Source: Streptomyces sp. T39 | GTDB taxonomy: Bacteria; Actinomycetota; Actinomycetes; Streptomycetales; Streptomycetaceae | NCBI RefSeq assembly: GCF_008042045.1 | Contig: NZ_RDBP01000029.1 | Coordinates: 88,034 to 140,705 of the forward strand | DNA: 52,672 nt | Reading direction: 5' to 3' | In this document: positions 1 through 8,668 of the stretch, one piece after another | Numbering within the stretch: the first letter of the stretch is position 1 | Layout of the letters: each line of letters opens with the position of its first letter | The notes under the pieces: generated by a model | Told to the model about the DNA's origin: nothing | The model's input: the letters and a program-made list of their open reading frames with translations, nothing else | The model's database searches: none | Made by a program: the position numbers and the translations under genes

Positions 1-742
1 GCCGGGGGAGACGGAGGCGGCGCTGCTGGGTCATCCGGCGGTGACGCAGGCAGTGGTGACGGTCCATGAGCAGCGGCTCGCCGCCTATGTCGTCCTCGGC
101 GCGGAGGCCGAGCCCGACGGGATCCGTCTCCATGTGGCCGACCGGCTGCCCGAGCACCTGGTCCCCACGTACCTCACGGTCCTCGACCGCCTTCCCGTCA
201 CCCCCAACGGCAAGATCGACAAGCGCGCCCTGCCCGCACCCGACCCGGACCGCCCCGCCACCAACTCCGCGAGACCCGCCACCGTCGGACGCGCGAACAC
301 GTCCCGGATCGTGAGCCGGACACCCAACGCCTCCGCCACGCGATTCGTCAGCCGCGCCGCCAGCAGCGAATGCCCGCCCAGGGAGAAGAAGCTGTCATCG
401 ATGCCGACGGGACCGGTGGCGCCGAGCGTCGCGGTGAAGAGACGGAGCAGTGTCGTCTCGGTCCGGTTGCGGGGGTCGCGGATCGCGGTCCGGAGCGCGA
501 CGGGTGCGGGCAGGGCGCGCTTGTCGATCTTGCCGTTGGGGGTGACGGGAAGGCGGTCGAGGACCGTGAGGTACGTGGGGACCAGGTGCTCGGGCAGCCG
601 GTCGGCCACATGGAGACGGATCCCGTCGGGCTCGGCCTCCGCGCCGAGGACGACATAGGCGGCGAGCCGCTGCTCATGGACCGTCACCACTGCCTGCGTC
701 ACCGCCGGATGACCCAGCAGCGCCGCCTCCGTCTCCCCCGGC
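1..742. repeat. Inverted repeat, 242-bp arms (1-242 and 501-742) with 258-bp spacer
   Basis: Bases 1-242 are the reverse complement of 501-742; I matched both ends directly (1-20 against 723-742, and 228-242 against 501-515). Both arms encode the end of the same NRPS adenylation domain, through the NGKIDKRALP (A10) motif. The spacer 243-500 encodes the carrier domain on the minus strand only. The left arm starts at the window edge, so the true arm may be longer. Identity this complete suggests a fold-back assembly join or a very recent inverted duplication. Confidence 0.95.
2..242 (+). pseudogene. Inverted copy of the NRPS adenylation-domain end (no carrier domain)
   Basis: Frame 2 of the plus strand reads the A-domain C-terminal subdomain, from the GETEAALLGHPAV region to NGKIDKRALPAP. 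After base 242 the frame stays open to 658 but runs antisense to the carrier domain, so it encodes no meaningful protein. It is a fragment continuing from beyond the left edge. It could be a genuine broken second NRPS module or a product of a fold-back join; the sequence alone cannot decide. Confidence 0.6.
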
Positions 743-3399
743 TCGATGCGGAAGCCGCGGATCTTGATCTGGTCGTCCGCCCGGCCCTCGTAGACGATCC
801 GCCCCTCGGCGTCGAATCGCGCCAGGTCACCGGTGCGGTAGAGCCGTCCGCCGCGACCGCCGAACGGATCCGGCACGAAACGGGCCGCGGTCAGGTCGGA
901 ACGGCCGAGATAGCCGTGGGCCAGGCCCTCGCCTCCGACGTACAGCTCGCCCGTCACACCGGGCGGGCAGAGGGCCAGGCGCGCATCGAGGATGTAGGCG
1001 GGCTTGTTGACCAGGGGCCGTCCGACGGGGACGGCGGCGCGGGTGGTGTCGTCCTCGTCGACGGTGTGGGTGGTGGCGAAGATCATGACCTCGGCGGGGC
1101 CGTAGCCGTTGAGGACGCGGATGCCCGGCGCCAGCCGGCGCAGCTTGTGCACATGGGCCGGGGACGCCGCCTCACCGACGGTGAAGGCGGTGGTGACCGT
1201 CTCGAACGCCTCGGGGTGCTCGTCCACCAGGAAGTTGAAGAGGGTGGCGGAGAGCAGGAGCGTGGTGACGCGGTGCCGGCGGGTGAGGTCGGCGACGAGG
1301 GCGGGTTCGGGCTTCTGGCCGGGCTGGAGGACGGCGGACCCGCCGTGCAGGAGCGGGGACCACAGCTCCAGGCTGAACGCGTCCCAGGAGACCGGCGAGG
1401 ACTGGAGCCAGATCTGCCCGGGGCCGTCGGGGAGGTAGGGCTGGCCGATCAGGGTGGCGACCAGGTTCCGGTGCGAGGAGAGGATGGCCTTCGGCCGCCC
1501 GGTCGAGCCGGAGGTGAACATCAGGCAGGCGGGGTCGTCGGGGTCGATGGGCAGGCCGAGGTCGGCGGAGTCGTCCGGGGCGCTGCCGGCCGGGGCGGTG
1601 CCGCCGGGTTCCGGGGCGTGGACGGTCCAGGGGCCGGTCACACGTCCGGTGAGGCCGGGGCGGGTGACGAGGTGGGTGATGCCGGCGTCCCCGGCGGCCG
1701 AGCGCAGGCGCTCGTCGGGGAAGTCCGGGTCGAGCAGCACGTGTCCCGCGCCGGTCTTGAGGACGGCGAGCAGCGCGGTGACGAACGGGATGCCGCGTTC
1801 CAGGAGGACGCCGGCCAGGGCGCCGCGTCCGAGACCGCGGGCGCGCAGTCCGCGGGCCAGGCGGTTGGCGGCGGCGTTGAGTTCGGCGTAGGTGATCTCG
1901 CCGGCGGTGTCGACGAGCGCGGTCCGGGCGGGGTGGGCCCGGGCCTGCTCCTCGAACAGCTCGACGAGTGTGGCGTCCACCGGGTCGGCGGCGGGTCCGG
2001 CCCACGGCCCGGTCAGCCGGGCGTGCTCCTCCCCGGTGAGGACCGGCAGGGCGGCGACGGGCCGGGCGGTGGGGTGGTCCGCGGCGAGGACGGTGGAGAG
2101 GAAGGCGGCGAACCGGTCCTGGTGGGCGGCGACGGCGTCCGGGTCGACGCCGTCGACCGGGGTGTCGAAGTCGATCCGCAGCCCGTTCGCGGCGCCCAGG
2201 TCGAGGACTGCGACGGAGAGGTCGTCGACGGGACCGTTGCTGACGTTGTGGTTGACGGTGGGATGCCCGCACACGGTGAGGTCGCCGTGGAACCCCATGA
2301 TGTTGAGGACGGGCGAGGCCAGCCGGCGCGAGCCGTCGATGACGCCGGTGTCGCGGCAGAGGTCCTCGTAACGGGTCAGCTGGTGGCGCAGGCCGTGCTT
2401 GACCTCGGCGGACACCGTGCGGACCAGGTCGCCGAGCGGGGCGCAGGGGTCCACCCGCAGCCGCAGCGGCACCACGTTGGACGCCATGCCGGGGGTGCTG
2501 CGGGAGAGCCGGGTGGTGCGGCCGGTCACCGGCAGCGCGATCACCAGTTCGTCGCGCCCGGTGACACGGTGGAGGTAGACGGTGAACAGTGCCACCAGCA
2601 GGACGGACCAGGTGACCCGTTCGCCGCGTGCGACGGTGCGCAGCCGCTCGGCGTCGTCCGCCGCGACGTGCACGCTGCGGCGGGCGAAGGCCAGGCCGCC
2701 GTGGGCGGGGGTGGCGTGTCCGGTGCCGCGGACGAGTCCGGCGGGCGCGTCGGGGGCCCCCGCCAGGTGGTCGCGCCAGGCGGCGCGGGTGGTGGCCGCC
2801 TCCTCGGAGCCGCGGTAGGCGGCGTCCTCGGCGAGCAGGTCCGCGAGGCTCCCGAACGGCGATTCGCCGAAGGGCTCGCCCGCCACGGCGTGTTCGTACA
2901 GGGCGACGAGGCGGGAGAGGGCCATGGAGACGCCGACGCCGTCCACGACGAGGTGGTGGAAACCGTAGAAGTAGAAGTACCGCTCCTCGCCCAGCCCGAT
3001 CAGGGCGCAGCGCACGGGGGGTGTGCGGGCCAGGTCGAAGGGTGCGGTGATCAGCTCGTCGATCAGCCGCCACGCCGCGGCCTCGGGGTCGTCCGCTGCG
3101 CTGACGTCGGTGAACGGCAGATGCCGGTCGCCGGCGTCGGGGTCGATCAGCTGCCACACCTGCTCGCCGTCGTCCTCGAACCGGGAGATGCGCAGGAAGT
3201 CCGCCTCGTCGACCAGCCGGCGCCAGGCGATGTCCATCAGCACCGGGTCGACGGGGCCGTTGATCTCGCGGCATTCGGCGACGTTGTACTTCACGCCGCC
3301 GGCGTCCAGGGTGTGGGCCGTCCAGATGTCGCGCTGGGCGACGGAGAGCGGCAGCCGGGCAGGGGCCTGTGCGGGTGCGACGGGCGGGTCGAACGGCAT
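85..3399 (-). CDS. Nonribosomal peptide synthetase, C-A-T module, C-terminus disrupted by fold-back
   Basis: The protein has a condensation domain (residues about 10-430, active-site motif HHLVVDG near 147), an adenylation domain (about 450-960, FTSGSTGRPK near 628, YRTGDL, NGKIDK near 956) and a carrier domain (Ser of GGHSLL near 1010). The condensation domain resembles EntF-type domains of siderophore synthetases. By hand alignment to GrsA the specificity code reads D-A-L-L-F-V-G-I-F-K, which I cannot assign to a substrate. Start ATG at 3399 has AGGAG a few bases upstream. After the carrier domain (about base 501) the frame runs into the inverted copy of its own A domain and stops at 85, so the natural C-terminus is not seen. 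It probably follows the upstream XRE regulator in the same transcription unit. Confidence 0.85.
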   Translation of the reverse strand: MPFDPPVAPAQAPARLPLSVAQRDIWTAHTLDAGGVKYNVAECREINGPVDPVLMDIAWRRLVDEADFLRISRFEDDGEQVWQLIDPDAGDRHLPFTDVSAADDPEAAAWRLIDELITAPFDLARTPPVRCALIGLGEERYFYFYGFHHLVVDGVGVSMALSRLVALYEHAVAGEPFGESPFGSLADLLAEDAAYRGSEEAATTRAAWRDHLAGAPDAPAGLVRGTGHATPAHGGLAFARRSVHVAADDAERLRTVARGERVTWSVLLVALFTVYLHRVTGRDELVIALPVTGRTTRLSRSTPGMASNVVPLRLRVDPCAPLGDLVRTVSAEVKHGLRHQLTRYEDLCRDTGVIDGSRRLASPVLNIMGFHGDLTVCGHPTVNHNVSNGPVDDLSVAVLDLGAANGLRIDFDTPVDGVDPDAVAAHQDRFAAFLSTVLAADHPTARPVAALPVLTGEEHARLTGPWAGPAADPVDATLVELFEEQARAHPARTALVDTAGEITYAELNAAANRLARGLRARGLGRGALAGVLLERGIPFVTALLAVLKTGAGHVLLDPDFPDERLRSAAGDAGITHLVTRPGLTGRVTGPWTVHAPEPGGTAPAGSAPDDSADLGLPIDPDDPACLMFTSGSTGRPKAILSSHRNLVATLIGQPYLPDGPGQIWLQSSPVSWDAFSLELWSPLLHGGSAVLQPGQKPEPALVADLTRRHRVTTLLLSATLFNFLVDEHPEAFETVTTAFTVGEAASPAHVHKLRRLAPGIRVLNGYGPAEVMIFATTHTVDEDDTTRAAVPVGRPLVNKPAYILDARLALCPPGVTGELYVGGEGLAHGYLGRSDLTAARFVPDPFGGRGGRLYRTGDLARFDAEGRIVYEGRADDQIKIRGFRIEPGETEAALLGHPAVTQAVVTVHEQRLAAYVVLGAEAEPDGIRLHVADRLPEHLVPTYLTVLDRLPVTPNGKIDKRALPAPVALRTAIRDPRNRTETTLLRLFTATLGATGPVGIDDSFFSLGGHSLLAARLTNRVAEALGVRLTIRDVFARPTVAGLAELVAGRSGSGAGRARLSILPLGVTGRRSRTVRYVGTRCSGSRSATWRRIPSGSASAPRTT

Positions 3400-3530
3400 G
3401 GGGGCTCCTGGAGAGGTCACGGCTGCTGCTGCTCGGGAAGGGCGGGGCTGCGCCCATACAACCCGTGGACGGGCGGCGGGAGCGGCAGTTGATCCGGCGG
3501 TACGGGAGCGGAACGCGGCGGCTGCGGCAG

Positions 3531-4871
3531 TCAGGCGGCAGCCGAGGGGGCAGGAACGGCCGCGGGGAGTGCGGCGCGCACCACGCACAGCACGCGGAAG
3601 GCGGCACGGCCGCTGTCGGTGCTGGGTCGGACGACGCCGCTGATGAGGAGGTCGCGGATGACGCGGCCGCAGTGCGGCAGCGGGCCTCCGGTGAGCCGCA
3701 GCACGTCCTCCAGGACGAACTCCTCGGCGCCGGCGGCGCACAGACCGGCGATCAGCTGCCGGTGGCCGGCGGGGAGCGCGGCGAGGGTCCGGGCGACGCG
3801 ATCCTGGAGGCCGGGGCCCGAGCGGCCGTCGGCGAGGGGGTCGAGGAGGGCGGCCGGGTCGGAGCCGACGATGCCGCGCAGGGTGCGGAGATCGCAGACC
3901 GTGAGCCAGGAGGCGGCGGCGGCAAGGGCGAGCGGATGCCCGTCGAGGCGGTGGCAGACCCAGGCGATGTCGGCCATGTCCCGCTCGTCGGGGACGAGAT
4001 CGGGGCGCACCCGGCGCAGCCGGCCGAGGAAGAGGCGTACGGCGGGGGCGTCCGGGCGGATGCCGGCCGCCGGGTCGGGAGCGTCCAGGGGGGAGACGAG
4101 GAAGAGCCGTTCGCCGGGGACGTTCCACGGTTCACCGGTGGTGAGGAGCAGCCGCAGGCCGGGGACCTCGCGCTGGAGACGGGCGAGCCGGGGGAAGGCG
4201 AGGTCCGCGGTGTCGACGCCGTCGAGGACGAGGAGGGAGCCGCGGTCGCCGAGAGCGACGGCCAGGGAGGGGGGCAGGTCGTCGGCGGAGCCGTCGCCGC
4301 GGAGATAGTCGGCGCAGTCGGCGGTCAGGGCGGCGAAGGACTCGCCGGCGTCCGGCAGGCAGTCGGCGACGGCTCCGGGGGCGGTGTGCCACAGGACGGG
4401 GAAGCCCGCGTCGTGCAGCCGGGCCGCGGTCTCCAGGGCGAGCCGGGTCTTGCCGACGCCGCTGAGTCCGACGAGGGTGACGAGCCGTTCGCTCCCCGAG
4501 CGCAGTTCCTCGGTGAGGACGGCGGCCTCCGCCTGGCGTTCGACGAGGGGGTGGAGCGGGGAGGGCGGTGCGGCGCGTTCGGCGGGCCGCTGGCGGTCGG
4601 CCCCGCCGCGGTGGCCGCGTCTGACCGCCTCCTCCAGGGCGGTGCGCGCCCGGGGGCCGAGGCGCAGGCCGTCGGCTATCAGGCGGATGGTGTCGGTGCG
4701 GGGGCGCTGGGCCTTCCCCTTCTCCAGGTCGCGGATGGCGCGGACGCTGATGGTGGAGAGGTCCGCGAGTTCCCGCTGGGTCAGGCCGATGCGGAGCCGG
4801 TGGCCGCGGATGAGGGTGCCGAGGGCGGCGATGGCCGCCGTGGTGCCCTCCGGGGAGAGGCCGGTCGTCAT
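3531..4871 (-). CDS. XRE-family regulator with NB-ARC-type ATPase domain
   Basis: This 446-residue protein has an N-terminal helix-turn-helix of XRE type (residues about 15-75, with TQRELADLS and VRAIRDLEKG), then an NTPase domain with Walker A LVGLSGVGKT near 150 and a Walker-B-like LLVLDGVD. The C-terminal part resembles the winged-helix end of AfsR-like regulators, but no TPR array is visible. Start ATG at 4871 is preceded by GGGAG; an upstream in-frame ATG at 4952 lacks good spacing. It sits 131 bp upstream of the NRPS on the same strand and probably regulates it. Such STAND-type regulators bind nucleotide and usually sense a ligand; the ligand here is unknown. Confidence 0.85.
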   Translation of the reverse strand: MTTGLSPEGTTAAIAALGTLIRGHRLRIGLTQRELADLSTISVRAIRDLEKGKAQRPRTDTIRLIADGLRLGPRARTALEEAVRRGHRGGADRQRPAERAAPPSPLHPLVERQAEAAVLTEELRSGSERLVTLVGLSGVGKTRLALETAARLHDAGFPVLWHTAPGAVADCLPDAGESFAALTADCADYLRGDGSADDLPPSLAVALGDRGSLLVLDGVDTADLAFPRLARLQREVPGLRLLLTTGEPWNVPGERLFLVSPLDAPDPAAGIRPDAPAVRLFLGRLRRVRPDLVPDERDMADIAWVCHRLDGHPLALAAAASWLTVCDLRTLRGIVGSDPAALLDPLADGRSGPGLQDRVARTLAALPAGHRQLIAGLCAAGAEEFVLEDVLRLTGGPLPHCGRVIRDLLISGVVRPSTDSGRAAFRVLCVVRAALPAAVPAPSAAA

Positions 4872-5213
4872 GGAGGTGCTCCCGCTGGTCGAGTGGGGGC
4901 GAGGGCCGGGGACGGGCCCGAGTCGGGCCGCTGTGTGCCTCGCCTTCTGCACTCACTCATCCTCGGGACGCGCCTATCGGAGGGGCATCCCGTCGTTAAC
5001 CGGCCATGGACGGGGTGTGAGGGGCTGTTGTGATGGCTGGGACGCGTGGGTGATAGCGGCCATCGGCCCGTGATAGCGGAGGGGCGGGGGCCGGGCGGCG
5101 CGCGCCCTCCGTGATAGCGGGGTGATAAGGCAGCGAGCGGTCCCGTGAATCCGGCCGTTCCTAGCGTGGTGGTCACAAGGAAACGCCACCCCGCAGAATC
5201 CAGGGAGAGCCCG
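4872..5213. promoter_or_regulatory. Divergent control region with phased TGATAGCGG direct repeats
   Basis: This 342-bp gene-free stretch lies between the XRE regulator and the small secreted peptide. It holds four related repeats in the same orientation: TGATAGCGG at 5051, 5071 and 5112, and TGATAAGG at 5123. Offsets are 20, 41 and 11 bp, close to whole helical turns, the geometry used by SARP activators on direct repeats. A possible -10 (TAGCGT) is at 5162-5167, about 50 bp before the peptide start. Binding by the neighbouring SARP is my inference. Confidence 0.6.
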
Positions 5214-5477
5214 ATGTCGAAGACCGCCGCCACCCGCAACGCCCTCCGCGCCGCCGCCGTCTCCGCGCTGATCGTCCTCGCCACGGGTGCCGGGATCCAG
5301 GCCGGCTGGGCCGCCGAGGCGCCGGCCTCCGCCGTCACGGCGGCCGCGCAGGACACCACCACCGACGAGGGCGAGGGCGACACCACCGGCACCGGCTCCA
5401 CCGGTGGCACGGGCTCGGGCTCCACCGGTGGCACGGGTTCGACGGGCGGCACCACCGACAACAACCCCTGGGACTGA
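5214..5477 (+). CDS. Small secreted Gly/Ser/Thr-rich peptide ending DNNPWD
   Basis: The 87-residue product begins with a Sec-type signal sequence (basic start, hydrophobic core ALIVLATGAGIQAGW, likely cleavage after WAAEA or nearby). A short acidic segment (TDEGEGD) follows, then a low-complexity run of TGGTGSGS-like repeats, ending with DNNPWD. ATG at 5214 has GGGAG upstream; the frame is open from 5145 but that part looks non-coding. There are no cysteines and no lanthipeptide or other RiPP enzyme nearby. It lies between two NB-ARC regulators and converges on the SARP/TPR gene, so a signalling peptide is an attractive but untested idea. I do not recognise a named family. Confidence 0.7.
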   Translation: MSKTAATRNALRAAAVSALIVLATGAGIQAGWAAEAPASAVTAAAQDTTTDEGEGDTTGTGSTGGTGSGSTGGTGSTGGTTDNNPWD

Positions 5478-5507
5478 AGGGGCGCCGGACACCGGCCTCC
5501 CGTCGGG

Positions 5508-8500
5508 TCAGCAGACCCCGAGCAGCCGCTCCGCCTCGGCGAGCTCCCGCACCATCCGCCGCTCGCGGAACACCTCGACCGCCGGCGTCAGCACCTCCCG
5601 GGCACGCTCCGGGCGTTCGGTCCCCAGCCGGGCGAGCTCCAGGCGCGCGAGCGCGCCCCCGCTAAAATCCATGATCCGTTCCCGTGCCGACACGGCACGG
5701 TCGTAGAAGTCCCTGGCCCTGTCCGGGCGCCCCATCACGGCGAACGCCCGCCCCAGGTCGTGCAGCAGATGCCCCTCGCCGATCACGTCGCCCGACTCGC
5801 GGCACAGTTCCAGCACCTCGGTGAAGGTGAGGACCGCGAGGTCGCTCCGGCCCTGCTCCAGCAGCAACTGCCCGACGCGCCGCAGGGTCCTCGCCCGTCC
5901 CCCGGTGTATCCGATGCCCTCGTAGACGTCGAGCGCCTCGTCCAGCTGCTTCTGCGCCACGTCGATCTCGCCCCGGCGCATCCGGATGTGGGCGCTCTGG
6001 GTGAGGACGATCGCACGGCCCACCACGTCCCCGGCCCGGTCGAAGTCGGCGAGTGAGCGGCCGTAGAGCTCCAGCGCGCCGGCATCGTCACCGCTCGTGC
6101 GGGAGATGAGCGCGAGGTCGCGCCGGCACAGCGCCTCCCCCATGGGCTCGTCGAGGGCCTGGAAGACGTCGAGTGCGGAGGTCAGCGACTGGCGCGCGGT
6201 GTCGAACTGGTTGCGGCTCATGTAGAGCGAGCCGAGTGAGGCCCGGATCGCGGCGGTGCCCCGCAGGTTGCCCGCCTTGCGCACGGCGGACAGCGCGGTC
6301 AGATGGGTCTGCTCCCACAGGTCGTAGAGGCCGCGGACCTCGAAGAGGGTGACGAGCGAGGTGGCGAGGTCCCAGCTCAGGTCGTGCAGTCCCTCGTCAG
6401 CTGCGTGCCGGACCATGCCGCACAGGGCGGCCTGTTCGGCGTCGAGCCAGGCCAGCGGGTCGGCGAGCACCTCGTCGGTGTGGACGGAGGACGGCTCCCA
6501 GCGCGGGGCGTCGCCGTGCAGGACGGTGAAGTCGCCCCCGTAGACCGTGCGATGGGCCTGCTGGGCGAGGTGCATCCATCCCCCGGCCATGCGGACGAAG
6601 GCCGCCTGCCGTTCCTCGGCCGGGTGCTGGGCGGCGAGCTGTTCACGGGCGTAGACCCGGATGATCTCGTGGAAGCGGTAGCGGAAGCCGCCGGCCGGTT
6701 CGACGCCGGCGACGTCGAGCATCTGCACGTCGACGAGGGGTTCCAGCAGGTCCGAGGGGAAGGGGCGGCGGTCGTCGAGCAGGGCGCCCGCGAGCCAGCT
6801 GGGCAGGGTCGGCGCCTGTGCCATGGAGAGCAGCCGCAGCAGGCCCCGGTCGCCGGGGGCCAGCCCTTCGTAGGTGAGGGAGAGGCTGGCCCGCATGGTC
6901 ATCTCGCCGTGGGCGAGTTCGTCGAGGCGGTGCCGTTCGTTGGCGAGGCGCTGCACCATCGAGGCGAGCGGCCAGTGCGGGCGGGCCGCGAGGCGGGCGG
7001 CGACGATCCGCAGGGCGAGCGGGAGGCGTCCGACCGTGCGGACCAGCGCCTCGGCGGCGACCGCCTCGTGGGCGACCCGTTCGCGCCCGACGATCCGGGC
7101 GAGGAGTTCGAGGGCCCGGTCCTCGTCGAGCACGTCGAGCTCCACCCGGTGGGCGCCGGGCAGGGCGGTGAGGCGGGCCCGGCTGGTGACCAGCACGGCG
7201 CAGCCGCGACTGCCGGGAAGCAGGGGGAGGACCTGGCCCTCGCCGGCCGCGTCGTCGAGGACGACCAGGACGCGTCGGGAGGCCAGGCGGGTGCGGTACA
7301 TCTCGGCGCGTTCGTCGAGGGATTCGGGGATCAGCTGGCCGGGGATGCCGAAGGCGCGCAGGAACCGGCCGAGGACCTCGACGGGCGGGGTGGGGGTGCC
7401 GGTGGTGCCGCGCAGGTCGCAGTAGAGCTGGCCGTCGGGGAAACCGGTCTCGGCGAGGGCGTGGGCGATGTGCACGGCCAGGGCGGACTTGCCGGTGCCG
7501 GGCTTGCCGGTGACGACGGCGAGACCGACGCTGCGGCCCCCGGCTCCGGTGAGGGCGCGCTCCAGGGCGGTGAGGGATGCGGGGTCGGCGACGAAATCGG
7601 CCGCGTCGGCGGGGAGCTGGTGGGGTACCGCGTCGGTGGACGAGTCCGAGGCCGGGGCGGCGGGGGGCGGCGGCTCGGGAGCCGTCACCCCCTCCGTTCT
7701 CTGCCGAACCGTTTCCTCGACGGGTCTCTCCGCGGGGGCGTGCCGCTGGACGGCACCCGTGGGCGGCGAAAGTTCGCCGGCGAGGATCGCCGACTCCAGG
7801 TCGCGCAGCTCACGGCTGGGCTCCAGGCCGAGTTCCTCGGCGAGATAGGTGCGGGCGGTGCGGAACGCCTCCAGCGCCTCGGCCTGCCGGCCCGACCAGT
7901 ACAGGACCTGGATGAGCAGGCCGTGCAGCTTCTCGCGCAGCGGGTGCTCGCAGGTGAGCCGCTGCAGTTCGCCCACGAGACGGTCGTGGCGGCCGAGTTC
8001 GAGTTCGAGCCGGATGCGCAGCTCGACGGCGGCGAGGCGTTCCTCGTTGAACTGGCGGGCCTTGTTGGCGAGCGGTCCGCTGTCGAGCCCGGAGAGGCAG
8101 TCGCCCTGCCACAGGGCCACGGCGCGGCGCAGCAGCCGTACGGCCTCGTCCGGCTCGCCGCGTTCGCGCAGCCCCCGGGCGCGCTGGACGAGGCCGGTGA
8201 AGAGGGCGGCGTCCACGTTTCCCGTGTCGGTGTGGAGGACGTAGCCCGGCGGGCGGGTGGTGATCGAGGCCTCGCCGCTGGCGGCGGCGAGCAGTTTGCG
8301 CAGCCGGGACACGCAGATCTGCACCTGGGTGCGGGCGGTCTCCGGCGGATTGTCCTCCCAGATGAGGTCCACCAGATGGTTGGTGCTGACGACGCGGTTG
8401 GACTCCAGCAGCAGCGCCGCGAGGATCACCTCCTGGCGGCCGGGAGGCACACGCAGGGGACGTTCGCCGGTCCCCTGGACCTGTAACGGCCCCAGCACCC

Positions 8501-8648
8501 TGAAGGTGAGCGGCGACATGTCCGGGAGGTCCTGGTCTCTCTCCGCGATGCCGTCCGCCACTGATTCCCCCACGGAAAGATGAGCCGACAGGCCACGATC
8601 GCGCCGGCACGCCGGGATGTCAGGATCAAGTGAGGACAGTCTCCACAT
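5508..8648 (-). CDS. AfsR-like SARP transcriptional regulator with NB-ARC and TPR domains
   Basis: The domain order is that of AfsR: an OmpR-type winged helix (FRVLGPLQV to SRLRKLL), a bacterial transcriptional activation domain (about residues 145-290), an NB-ARC ATPase (Walker A VTGKPGTGKSA, LVVLDDA, VLVTSRAR) and C-terminal tetratricopeptide repeats (roughly 700-1040). It should be an ATP-dependent pathway activator that binds promoter direct repeats. I use ATG 8648 (1046 residues), which has AAGGGGGAG just upstream. ATG 8519 (MSPLTFRVLG, 1003 residues) fits the family start better and is a real alternative. It converges on the small secreted peptide with a 30-bp gap and is divergent from the SnoaL-like gene. 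Confidence 0.9.
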   Translation of the reverse strand: MWRLSSLDPDIPACRRDRGLSAHLSVGESVADGIAERDQDLPDMSPLTFRVLGPLQVQGTGERPLRVPPGRQEVILAALLLESNRVVSTNHLVDLIWEDNPPETARTQVQICVSRLRKLLAAASGEASITTRPPGYVLHTDTGNVDAALFTGLVQRARGLRERGEPDEAVRLLRRAVALWQGDCLSGLDSGPLANKARQFNEERLAAVELRIRLELELGRHDRLVGELQRLTCEHPLREKLHGLLIQVLYWSGRQAEALEAFRTARTYLAEELGLEPSRELRDLESAILAGELSPPTGAVQRHAPAERPVEETVRQRTEGVTAPEPPPPAAPASDSSTDAVPHQLPADAADFVADPASLTALERALTGAGGRSVGLAVVTGKPGTGKSALAVHIAHALAETGFPDGQLYCDLRGTTGTPTPPVEVLGRFLRAFGIPGQLIPESLDERAEMYRTRLASRRVLVVLDDAAGEGQVLPLLPGSRGCAVLVTSRARLTALPGAHRVELDVLDEDRALELLARIVGRERVAHEAVAAEALVRTVGRLPLALRIVAARLAARPHWPLASMVQRLANERHRLDELAHGEMTMRASLSLTYEGLAPGDRGLLRLLSMAQAPTLPSWLAGALLDDRRPFPSDLLEPLVDVQMLDVAGVEPAGGFRYRFHEIIRVYAREQLAAQHPAEERQAAFVRMAGGWMHLAQQAHRTVYGGDFTVLHGDAPRWEPSSVHTDEVLADPLAWLDAEQAALCGMVRHAADEGLHDLSWDLATSLVTLFEVRGLYDLWEQTHLTALSAVRKAGNLRGTAAIRASLGSLYMSRNQFDTARQSLTSALDVFQALDEPMGEALCRRDLALISRTSGDDAGALELYGRSLADFDRAGDVVGRAIVLTQSAHIRMRRGEIDVAQKQLDEALDVYEGIGYTGGRARTLRRVGQLLLEQGRSDLAVLTFTEVLELCRESGDVIGEGHLLHDLGRAFAVMGRPDRARDFYDRAVSARERIMDFSGGALARLELARLGTERPERAREVLTPAVEVFRERRMVRELAEAERLLGVC

Positions 8649-8668
8649 CTCTCCCCCTTATGTCCATG

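Noticed and set aside
1..742. Insertion sequence or transposon terminal repeats
   Set aside because: The arms encode NRPS adenylation sequence, the spacer is the carrier domain, and no transposase is present.
370..3492. 1040-codon plus-strand open frame
   Set aside because: It is antisense to the NRPS, is Gly/Val/Asp/Gln-rich without domain resemblance, and has no ribosome site. The minus strand carries clear C, A and T motifs.
5214..5477. Lanthipeptide or other RiPP precursor
   Set aside because: There is a Sec-type signal sequence, no Cys, and no modifying enzyme or RiPP transporter nearby.
6303..8486. 727-codon plus-strand open frame
   Set aside because: Antisense shadow of the SARP/NB-ARC regulator, caused by high GC at third positions; no recognisable domain.
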